Source: a bacterium
Lineage (GTDB): Bacteria > Pseudomonadota > Alphaproteobacteria > Rhizobiales > Xanthobacteraceae
DNA length: 6,790 nt
Direction: 5' to 3'
NCBI GenBank assembly: GCA_029946075.1
Contig: JAQSDT010000128.1
Location: 1-6,790, forward strand
Shown here piece by piece: positions 1 to 5,137 of the stretch; positions within the stretch are counted from its first letter, which is position 1; each line of letters opens with the position of its first letter. A program made the position numbers and the translations under genes. The notes under the pieces are model-generated. The model saw only the letters and a program-made list of their open reading frames with translations, did not search any database and was not told the origin of the DNA.

Positions 1-1652
1 CCGCCGGAGCCGCCGTGCGAGATCGCAGCGGCATCGCCAAGCGCTGCGACCGCGAAGGCCAGCGCGCCGCCGCCCGAACCGCCGCCGCCGCCGATCGACT
101 GCGCAAGAACGCCGGGCGAACTGATTTCGACGGTCGTGATCGAACCCGAATTGAGCACGCCGACCTGAAACCCGCTGCCGCCGCCGCCGCCGGTGCCGCC
201 GAGCGCCACGGCCGAGGAGTTGCCGAAGATCGAACTCGCCGCTGCGGTGGATTTGGCGTAGCCGCCGATGCCGCCGCCGCCGCCGACCGACTGCGTGAAG
301 ATGCCGGCAGCGCCGCCGGCGGAATCGTTGACGGCCGTCGCGCTCAGCCCGGCGATGCATCCATTGCCGGTGCAGACGCTGCCGCTGTTGCTGACGAACA
401 CGACACCGCCGCTGCCGCCATCGCCGCCGCTGCCGCCGATCGCGGTGGTGTGCGATCCGGATGACACCGCCATGCCGCCGCTGCCGCCGCCGCCGCCGAC
501 CGACTGCGCGTAAATGCCGATCGATGAGGAACCGAAGGTCGCGATCGAGCCGGAATTGGTGACGGTGACCGAATTGCCGATACCGGCGGTGCCGCCGCTG
601 GCGCCGAGCGCGTGCAGTCCGGCCTTGGCGCCGGCATTGCCGCCGCCACCGCCGACGGATTGCGCGGCGAGCGCGAAGGCGCTGACCGTGTTGCAATTGG
701 TGGTGATGCTGTCGGAGCAGTCCGGCAGATTGGCCTTGCCGACGACGAGGCCGCCGCTGTTGGAGATGGTGACCGTGCCGCCGTCGCCGCCATAGCCGGC
801 GCCGCCGCCATATCCCTTGGTGTTGACGCCGGCATCGCCGCCGAAGCCGCCGATGCTTTGCGCGGCGATCGCCATGCCGCCGTCGGTCGTGATCCTCGAA
901 TTGTTGGTGACGAGCACCGCGCCACCGGCGCCGCCGGGAAGGCCGCTGCCACCCTGTGCGGTGCCGTTGTCGGACGAACCGCCCTCGCCGCCCTGGCCGC
1001 CCGCACTTTGCGCGACGATGCCGTAGACCGAGCCGCCGCCGCTGACATTGAGCGCGACCGAATTGGTGATGGTGACGCTGCCGCCGGCCCCCGCGGCGCC
1101 GCCGTCGCCGCCGACATAGCCGCTCTTGGCGCGGGTGTTGTCGCCGCCCTTGCCGCCGTCGCCGCCATGGCTGAAGGCGACGATCGCGGTGTTGGCGATG
1201 TCGGCGCCGCCCGATGGCACGCCCGTTCCCGGCGAGATCGTGACCTGGACATTGCCGCCGGCGCCGCCATTGCCGCCGTTGAAATCGCCCTTGCCGCACT
1301 GCCCCTGCGGGTCGCCATTGCCGCCATTGCCGCCGGTGCCGCCGCTGCTGGCGGCAACCACGATCGTGCCTGGCCACACGCTGTAGATCGGCGTGTAAAC
1401 GACCGGGCCGCTGACGGTGGGACCGGCCGACGCATTGCCGCCCGGGACGGGACCGGAGACGCAGCCGTTCGATCCGTTGGCATCGACGCCCGGCGTGCCG
1501 TCGGCGCCGACCTGGAAGAACACGCTCTCGTTGGCGTAGTAGCTGGGACCCGTCGTGACGTTCTGCGCCACGGCATCCCGATGCAAGAGAACGCCAAGCG
1601 CCGTCGTCGCGAGAAGAACGACAAGACGTCGGATGGCGCGACCGCCGCTCAT
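1..1652 (-). CDS. Gly-rich exported autotransporter-like passenger protein (partial, C-terminus beyond left edge)
   Basis: Reading from ATG at 1652 the frame stays open for 550 codons to base 1. The start is fixed by an ATGA overlap with the TGA stop of the upstream gene. Residues 1-30 form a signal peptide (basic MSGGRAIRR, hydrophobic LVVLLATTALGVLL, likely cleavage after AVA). The rest is Gly/Ser/Ala/Asn-rich. It holds six irregular repeats, each with a V-T-N-S-G-S-I-like strand followed by [AT]QS[VIA]GG at about residues 214, 264, 330, 382, 453 and 517. Such repeats are typical of the beta-helical passengers of large autotransporters in Bradyrhizobium relatives; a C-terminal outer-membrane beta-barrel is expected beyond the edge but cannot be seen. 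Cys pairs occur at 312/320 and 427/432. The likely role is a surface or secreted adhesin-like protein; the ligand is unknown. The mycobacterial PE_PGRS resemblance is compositional only. The gene's existence and export are well supported, its function is not. Confidence 0.85.
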   Translation of the reverse strand, partial: MSGGRAIRRLVVLLATTALGVLLHRDAVAQNVTTGPSYYANESVFFQVGADGTPGVDANGSNGCVSGPVPGGNASAGPTVSGPVVYTPIYSVWPGTIVVAASSGGTGGNGGNGDPQGQCGKGDFNGGNGGAGGNVQVTISPGTGVPSGGADIANTAIVAFSHGGDGGKGGDNTRAKSGYVGGDGGAAGAGGSVTITNSVALNVSGGGSVYGIVAQSAGGQGGEGGSSDNGTAQGGSGLPGGAGGAVLVTNNSRITTDGGMAIAAQSIGGFGGDAGVNTKGYGGGAGYGGDGGTVTISNSGGLVVGKANLPDCSDSITTNCNTVSAFALAAQSVGGGGGNAGAKAGLHALGASGGTAGIGNSVTVTNSGSIATFGSSSIGIYAQSVGGGGGSGGMAVSSGSHTTAIGGSGGDGGSGGVVFVSNSGSVCTGNGCIAGLSATAVNDSAGGAAGIFTQSVGGGGGIGGYAKSTAAASSIFGNSSAVALGGTGGGGGSGFQVGVLNSGSITTVEISSPGVLAQSIGGGGGSGGGALAFAVAALGDAAAISHGGSG

Positions 1653-2323
1653 TTGACGGCGTCGAATGCGGCGGCGAAATCGGTCAGCAGATGCTGGATC
1701 GCCAGCGTCTCGCGGTTGGCTACCGTCGCCTTCACGGTCATCACCTTGCCGGAGCGCATCGACTCCAGGAGAGCTGGCGTCAACGCCAGCGTGGCGTAGC
1801 AGCCGTTGCCGTCGCAGGATTGCAGCATGACCGGGGTCGCCGCGCCGTCATCGACGTTGACCGAGACGCCTTGCTGGATCGCAAGGCCGTTGACGAGCTG
1901 CAGCAGCAGCATCGGCTGGCGCGTGTTGCCGGGAACGACGATCGACGCGGCCGACAGCAACCGGCTGGTCTCTTTCGCAAACACGCGCTGCTCGAGCTTG
2001 CAGTCCGGCGCGGCGGAGCGAGCCTGCGATCCGCAGCTCGTGGTCCATGCCGGCAACGCGCTGTTGATCTTCTCCGGTCCGGATGACGGCGTTGCAGGCT
2101 GAGCCGGCGCCGCCTGCGGGGCCGGCTGCGCCTGCTCGGTCGCTTTCGGCTTCGTCGCCGGATTGGCCCTGGCCGGTGCGGCCGGCGCAGGCGCCTGCGC
2201 GAATGTCGCCGAAGGCAGCGCTGCAAGGATTCCGCCGGCGAGCAGCGCCAGCGCGACGGCAAGTGCCGGATAGAGTCGCGCAATCGGAGCGACCGGCGCC
2301 GCGAGCCAAACTTTCTGAAGCAA
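1649..2323 (-). CDS. IalB (invasion associated locus B) family exported protein
   Basis: The product is 224 residues. A long signal sequence (about 1-43, hydrophobic core LAVALALLAGGILAAL, cleavage near ATFAQA) is followed by an Ala/Pro-rich linker (about 44-84). The IalB-like core covers about 90-224: W93 with C97 and C108, a basic stretch with R121, a hydrophobic strand ending in NGLAIQQGVSVNVDDG, then a second pair C170/C175 (SCDGNGCYA) and a terminal helix. IalB was named from Bartonella, where it aids erythrocyte invasion; in free-living and plant-associated Rhizobiales family members are periplasmic or envelope proteins of mostly unknown role. The start is TTG: no ATG or GTG lies in frame near the N-terminus and the signal peptide needs this region; a weak AGG lies 9 bases upstream. 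The stop overlaps the start of the Gly-rich gene (ATGA), implying translational coupling. No clear promoter was found upstream. Confidence 0.85.
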   Translation of the reverse strand: MLQKVWLAAPVAPIARLYPALAVALALLAGGILAALPSATFAQAPAPAAPARANPATKPKATEQAQPAPQAAPAQPATPSSGPEKINSALPAWTTSCGSQARSAAPDCKLEQRVFAKETSRLLSAASIVVPGNTRQPMLLLQLVNGLAIQQGVSVNVDDGAATPVMLQSCDGNGCYATLALTPALLESMRSGKVMTVKATVANRETLAIQHLLTDFAAAFDAVK

Positions 2324-2526
2324 GATTCGTAACCTGCGCTGACGTGGGCAACGGATACGCGCGCCGATCAGCCCTAGCCGGCATCGCGAACCAACAATTC
2401 GAAGAGTCAGTCTGGGTTACGCACACTGCCGACAAGTCACCGCAGACCCGGTCAGGATGTTCAGCCGATGCGTTTGTTTCGGCGAAGCCCCTCGCGAAGA
2501 TCGTTGTTCAAATTGGTAGATGAGTC

Positions 2527-2569
2527 GGGAACCCGGTCAAAGACTTTGGTTCCCGCACCCGGAACTTTG
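2527..2569. repeat. Overlapping, mutually exclusive hairpins
   Basis: GGGAACC (2527-2533) can pair perfectly with GGTTCCC (2548-2554). The same right arm can instead pair as GTTCC (2549-2553) with GGAAC (2561-2565). CAAAG (2538-2542) can pair with CTTTG at 2544-2548 or at 2565-2569. Alternative pairings of this kind occur in structured RNA leaders and in degenerate repeats. No U-run follows on either strand, so it is not a standard terminator. There is no adjacent gene it obviously serves. Confidence 0.4.
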
Positions 2570-2601
2570 CGGGGGTGTGGCTCTCGCTCAGCGCATGAAG
2601 C

Positions 2602-2612
2602 TGTAAATTACA
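2602..2612. promoter_or_regulatory. Candidate operator-like palindrome TGTAA-A-TTACA
   Basis: Two perfect 5-base arms around a single central base form an AT-rich palindrome in otherwise GC-rich DNA. TetR- and GntR-type regulators bind sites of this general form. No regulator gene and no gene starting just downstream is present, so the assignment is weak and the site may be chance. Confidence 0.2.
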
Positions 2613-2695
2613 CTTGGTTAGTTGCAGAGGATGACGTTCTCAACCGAACAGTCACCAGCCCGTCTACGCTTGCGCTGCGCTTCAGCTACGCCGGG

Positions 2696-2758
2696 CACGC
2701 TCCGACCTGACGGTCTCTGCGCGGCTGCGCCACGCGTAGCCCGTCAGGGCGAAGCGTG
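2696..2758. repeat. 63-base imperfect palindrome abutting tRNA-Tyr
   Basis: The left arm 2696-2713 and right arm 2741-2758 are inverted repeats matching at 16 of 18 positions (mismatches at 2702/2752 and 2705/2749). Inside, 2717-2723 pairs with 2733-2739 (7 pairs, one G-U), leaving a 9-base loop GCTGCGCCA. Either strand would fold into one long hairpin. The right arm ends within the encoded CCA of the tRNA gene. No U-run follows it in the tRNA's direction of transcription, so it is not a canonical intrinsic terminator, although it could act as a 3'-processing or RNA-stability structure. The form recalls REP-like dispersed palindromes; whether it recurs in the genome cannot be seen from this window. 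Confidence 0.65.
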
Positions 2759-2842
2759 GTGGGGGAAGAAGGACTCGAACCTTCGAAGTCGTAAGACGGC
2801 TGATTTACAGTCAGCTCCCTTTGCCACTCGGGACACTCCCCC
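2757..2842 (-). tRNA. tRNA-Tyr (anticodon GTA)
   Basis: The complementary strand reads as a class II tRNA of 86 bases including an encoded CCA (2759-2757) and discriminator A at 2760. The acceptor stem pairs GGGGGAG (2842-2836) with TTCCCCC (2767-2761), the last pair being G-U. The anticodon arm is GCTGA-CTGTAAA-TCAGC, placing anticodon GTA at 2808-2806. A long variable arm follows, as expected for tyrosine tRNA. The T arm is GAAGG-TTCGAGT-CCTTC (2784-2768). All arms are intact, so the gene should be functional. It is transcribed towards the IalB-family gene and divergently from rlmB. Confidence 0.97.
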
Positions 2843-2940
2843 GTTCCAACAGCATCGAAGCCCAACCGCTAAAGAGGCGGCGATCAGGCCATGGATGACG
2901 TTAATACCGGAAGCCGATGGCGCGCTCCCGGTCGGGCGCG

Positions 2941-2970
2941 TTTATGGGCGAAGGGGGGTGGCAAAGTCAA
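2941..2970 (-). promoter_or_regulatory. Possible sigma-70 promoter for tRNA-Tyr
   Basis: On the minus strand TTGACT (2970-2965) is followed after 18 bases by CATAAA (2946-2941). These match the -35 consensus at 5 of 6 positions and the -10 consensus at 4 of 6. Transcription would start near 2934, giving a precursor leader of about 90 bases before the tRNA 5' end. Judged from sequence only. Confidence 0.45.
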
Positions 2971-3014
2971 CCAAGGCGGAGCCCTAAAAACGGCCCTCGG
3001 GGCACCCAAATTGC

Positions 3015-3020
3015 CATAAT
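3015..3020 (+). promoter_or_regulatory. Possible -10 element for rlmB
   Basis: CATAAT matches TATAAT at 5 of 6 positions and lies 27 bases before the chosen ATG. The bases where a -35 box should be (about 2991-2998) are GC-rich and do not resemble TTGACA, so this is a weak call. Confidence 0.25.
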
Positions 3021-3046
3021 CCGGCACCCGTGACACAAGCGTGGCC

Positions 3047-3886
3047 ATGAGCGATCGCGACCGCAAACCTCCGTTCCGCCGCGGCGGCGGTAAACCCTTC
3101 GAAAAAGGGCGGAAATTCGCGCGGCCCCAAGGCCGGCGCGAGGGCCGGCGCGACCGGGAATCGGGCGGCGATGGCCAGGTGATTCTGTATGGCTGGCACA
3201 CGGTGGTGGCCGCGCTGGCCAATCCCGAACGCGGCATCCGAAAGCTGTTCCTGACCGAAAACGCCGCCCGGCGCCTTCAGGACGAGAATATCGATACCCG
3301 CGTGCCCCCGGAGATCGTCCGGCCCGACCTGATCGACCAACGACTCGGGCCAGATGCGGTGCACCAGGGCCTGCTCGCCGAGGCCGATCCCCTGCCCTCG
3401 CCCGATATCGACACGCTGGCGCAGGAAGGCATCGTGCTGGTGCTCGACCAGATCACCGACCCGCACAATGTCGGCGCCATCCTGCGCTCGGCGGCGGCGT
3501 TCGCGGTCAAGGCGATCGTCACCACCGCGCGCCACAGCCCGGAAGCGACCGGCGTGCTGGCGAAATCCGCTTCCGGCGCGCTCGAACTGGTGCCCATGGT
3601 GACCGTGTCAAATCTCCACCGCGCGCTGACCGAACTCAACGACCGCGGCTTCATGACGGTCGGGCTCGACAGCGAAGGCAGCGAGGATCTCGGCGCGGTG
3701 ACCTTGCAGCAGCCGCTGGCGCTGGTGCTGGGCGCCGAAGGCAAGGGCCTGCGGCAATTGACGCGCGATACCTGCAGCGTGGTGGCGCGGCTCGACATGC
3801 CCGGTGAGATCAAGAGCCTGAACGTCTCGAACGCCGCCGTGCTCGCGCTTTATATCGGCTCCGTCAGGCTCGGGCTGATGCGCTAG
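3047..3886 (+). CDS. rlmB: TrmH/SpoU-family 23S rRNA 2'-O-ribose methyltransferase, RlmB type
   Basis: The 279-residue product carries the three signature motifs of SPOUT (trefoil-knot) 2'-O-methyltransferases: DQITDPHNVGAILRSA at 134-149 (Asn141, Arg147), LVLGAEGKGL at 226-235 (Glu231), and MPGEIKSLNVSNAAVLAL at 251-268. An N-terminal RNA-binding SpoU domain (about 45-115, starting ILYGWHTVVAAL and including HQG) precedes the catalytic knot. In E. coli, RlmB uses S-adenosylmethionine to methylate G2251 in the peptidyl-transferase P-loop of 23S rRNA; the same target is inferred here. Residues 1-44 are an extra tail rich in Arg, Lys and Gly, probably an RNA-binding extension. ATG 3047 is preferred over GTG 3041, but neither has a strong ribosome binding site. 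The gene is divergent from tRNA-Tyr. Family membership is firm; the exact rRNA position is inferred. Confidence 0.9.
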   Translation: MSDRDRKPPFRRGGGKPFEKGRKFARPQGRREGRRDRESGGDGQVILYGWHTVVAALANPERGIRKLFLTENAARRLQDENIDTRVPPEIVRPDLIDQRLGPDAVHQGLLAEADPLPSPDIDTLAQEGIVLVLDQITDPHNVGAILRSAAAFAVKAIVTTARHSPEATGVLAKSASGALELVPMVTVSNLHRALTELNDRGFMTVGLDSEGSEDLGAVTLQQPLALVLGAEGKGLRQLTRDTCSVVARLDMPGEIKSLNVSNAAVLALYIGSVRLGLMR

Positions 3887-3906
3887 ATTTTCCCCGGACA
3901 TGACAA

Positions 3907-3936
3907 CGCCCGCTCGCAACTCAATGCGAACGGGCG
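3907..3936. terminator. Hairpin between convergent genes, possible bidirectional terminator
   Basis: CGCCCGCTCGCA (3907-3918) and TGCGAACGGGCG (3925-3936) pair at 11 of 12 positions with a 6-base loop ACTCAA. The hairpin sits 20 bases after the rlmB stop and 24 bases after the stop of the convergent minus-strand gene. The following U-runs are poor on both sides (TTGTCATG on the minus strand), so placement supports termination more than sequence does. Confidence 0.6.
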
Positions 3937-3960
3937 CTGCAATCGGATTAGATCGTCAGA

Positions 3961-4419
3961 TCAGTAGTAGCGGCGCAGCACGCGCTGACCGTGATGATAC
4001 GGCGCGGGAGCGTAGCGCGGCGCGGCGTAACGGGGAGCGTAGCCGTAACGCGGGGCATAGGCGCGCGGCGCGTAGCTCACGCGCGGATGCCAGGCGCGAT
4101 GATGATAGTGGTGGCGATGCGCGCGGTAGTACGGACGAACGGCATAGCCGTTGCCGCCCGAAACGTAACCTTCGCGATAGACCGGGGCCGGCGCGTAGTT
4201 GCCCGGACCGGAATAGGTCGGGCCCTGGTTGACGTAATAATACTGCTGCTCGGGATCGGCCAGACGCTGGCTGACCCAGCCGCCGCTGCAGGGATTGCAG
4301 CCGGTGGCAACCGGCGCAACATAAACCGGCGCTGCGCAAGCCGTATAGCCGCACGCCATCGCGGGCGCGGACGCCATCACGGCAACCGCCGCGACCAAAC
4401 CTGAAATCCAGTGACGCAT
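3961..4419 (-). CDS. Small exported Tyr/Pro/His-rich protein of unknown function
   Basis: The product has 152 residues. A clear signal peptide (MRHWISGLVAAVAVMASAPAMA) is followed directly by Cys23; the residue three before it is Ala rather than Leu, so a lipobox is unlikely but not excluded. Four cysteines cluster near the mature N-terminus (23, 28, 41, 44). The second half is basic and low-complexity: a His-rich run HRHHYHHRAWH (101-111) and tandem YAPR-like units between about 116 and 141, ending in RRYY. No catalytic domain is recognisable. Such proteins are common in Bradyrhizobium relatives and are annotated as hypothetical; an envelope or metal-binding role would be a guess. The ATG is supported by AGGAG six bases upstream. 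It begins 45 bases after the end of the other small exported gene, suggesting one transcript. Confidence 0.8.
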   Translation of the reverse strand: MRHWISGLVAAVAVMASAPAMACGYTACAAPVYVAPVATGCNPCSGGWVSQRLADPEQQYYYVNQGPTYSGPGNYAPAPVYREGYVSGGNGYAVRPYYRAHRHHYHHRAWHPRVSYAPRAYAPRYGYAPRYAAPRYAPAPYHHGQRVLRRYY

Positions 4420-4425
4420 TACTCT

Positions 4426-4430
4426 CTCCT
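4426..4430 (-). promoter_or_regulatory. Strong Shine-Dalgarno AGGAG for the Tyr-rich protein
   Basis: On the minus strand AGGAG is followed by the six bases AGAGTA and then ATG at 4419. It is the clearest ribosome binding site in the window and fixes this start. Confidence 0.75.
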
Positions 4431-4464
4431 GTGGGGTGTTTTTTCGTTGGTCTAGTTTCTGGTC

Positions 4465-4908
4465 TTAGTAAGGACGGCGCGGTCTGCGCCGGTCATCTTG
4501 CGGGGCATAGATGATTTCGGGTGGATTGACCGGCACGCTGGACTGCGCCGGAAGCGGCGCCGACTGCGCCGACCAGGATTGATGATAGCTCTCGGCCGGC
4601 TGCGGCAATTTGCGGTTCGCCGGCGGTTCGATTTCCAGACGCCCGTAACCGGGCATGCGGCCGGCGCTCGGATAATAGTGACCGACGCGCGGAACCGGAT
4701 CGACGTAGCGGCCACCGTAGACGGTCGGCTGCACATGCGTTCGTTTTTCAAGACCCCAATCGCCTTCGACCACCGAATAGGATGCATCGACGCCGTTAAT
4801 GATGACGGGCACGCCGGGCCGGCCGGGAATAACGATTTCGAAACCACCGCCGGCCAGAGCCGTCGACGTCATCGCCACCAGAATTGCCGCCGTTACGCGA
4901 ATGCGCAT
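4465..4908 (-). CDS. Conserved-looking small exported protein of unknown function
   Basis: From ATG 4908 the product has 147 residues; a longer frame from TTG 4932 would put eight charged residues before the signal peptide and is less likely. The signal peptide is MRIRVTAAILVAMTSTALA, with cleavage before GGG. The mature N-terminal half looks folded, with hydrophobic strands (FEIVIPGRPGVPVIINGVDA) and a WGLEKR segment. The C-terminal half is Pro/Gln/Ser-rich and ends in a very basic DDRRRPRRPY tail. There is no cysteine and no recognised enzymatic motif. AAGGG lies nine bases upstream of the ATG. It is followed 45 bases later by the Tyr-rich exported protein, probably in one operon. It is divergent from the sulfatase-like gene across 229 bases, in which no convincing promoter could be assigned to either side. 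Confidence 0.8.
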   Translation of the reverse strand: MRIRVTAAILVAMTSTALAGGGFEIVIPGRPGVPVIINGVDASYSVVEGDWGLEKRTHVQPTVYGGRYVDPVPRVGHYYPSAGRMPGYGRLEIEPPANRKLPQPAESYHQSWSAQSAPLPAQSSVPVNPPEIIYAPQDDRRRPRRPY

Positions 4909-4943
4909 GGATTGGGTCCCTTCCTCGAACAATTTAATCCAAC

Positions 4944-4969
4944 GGCCGCGCCGAGGGGTTAAGGCGGCC
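4944..4969. repeat. GC-rich inverted repeat upstream of the small exported gene pair
   Basis: GGCCGC (4944-4949) pairs perfectly with GCGGCC (4964-4969) around a 14-base loop. It lies 36 bases before the ATG at 4908, so it would fall in the 5' untranslated leader if transcription starts further upstream. It may be a leader hairpin or simply a chance feature of GC-rich DNA. Confidence 0.3.
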
Positions 4970-5137
4970 GGCCAAACTGCCGGTAAGCCTAACGCGCAAG
5001 GGTTGATCGCGGTTCAATTGCGAGAAATCGCGCTATCCTATCGTTAACGTCTGGTGTCGGGGGCACTCCTCCGATTGTCATTTGCGCGGCGATATCGCAC
5101 CATCCCGGTCCCTTCGACCCCAGCCCGATTGCAAGAC

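Larger units (their letters stand above)
2324..2756. other. Intergenic region without a convincing gene; rich in inverted repeats
   Basis: These 433 bases separate the IalB-family gene from tRNA-Tyr. Short frames exist on the plus strand, but none has a ribosome binding site, a recognisable domain or conserved-looking composition. What can be seen is a pair of competing hairpins (2527-2569), an 11-bp AT-rich palindrome (2602-2612), a segment rich in TGCGCT and TACGC repeats (2658-2695) and the long palindrome that touches the tRNA (2696-2758). A 9-base direct repeat ACCCGGTCA occurs at 2446 and 2531. The promoter of the IalB-family gene should lie in the left part, but no good -35/-10 pair is visible. 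Confidence 0.6.

Noticed and set aside
344..1624. Long minus-strand frame rich in Arg/Ser/Ala, and several long plus-strand frames over the same bases
   Set aside because: They are shadows of the GGC-rich gene read in other phases. Only the frame from 1652 has a signal peptide, ordered repeats and an ATGA-coupled start.
1..1652. PE_PGRS-family protein
   Set aside because: The similarity is only Gly richness. There is no PE domain, a signal peptide is present, and the AQSVGGGGG repeats fit alphaproteobacterial autotransporter passengers better.
2468..2710. 80-residue plus-strand frame in the intergenic region
   Set aside because: It has no ribosome binding site or recognisable domain, and it runs through the inverted repeats and the repeat-like segment; more likely non-coding.
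2757..2842. tRNA-Tyr as an attachment site of a genomic island
   Set aside because: No duplicated tRNA 3' fragment, integrase or other mobility gene is present in the window.
2622..2987. Plus-strand frame containing KKDSNLRSRKTADLQSAPFATR
   Set aside because: This is the antisense translation of the tRNA-Tyr gene, a frequent spurious protein prediction.
2984..3535. 183-residue minus-strand frame opposite rlmB
   Set aside because: It lies antisense to a gene with clear SPOUT motifs and has no recognisable features of its own.
3961..4100. Repeated CGTAACGCGGGGC-like DNA words as a CRISPR-like array
   Set aside because: They are codons of the tandem YAPR units in the exported protein, with no regular spacers.
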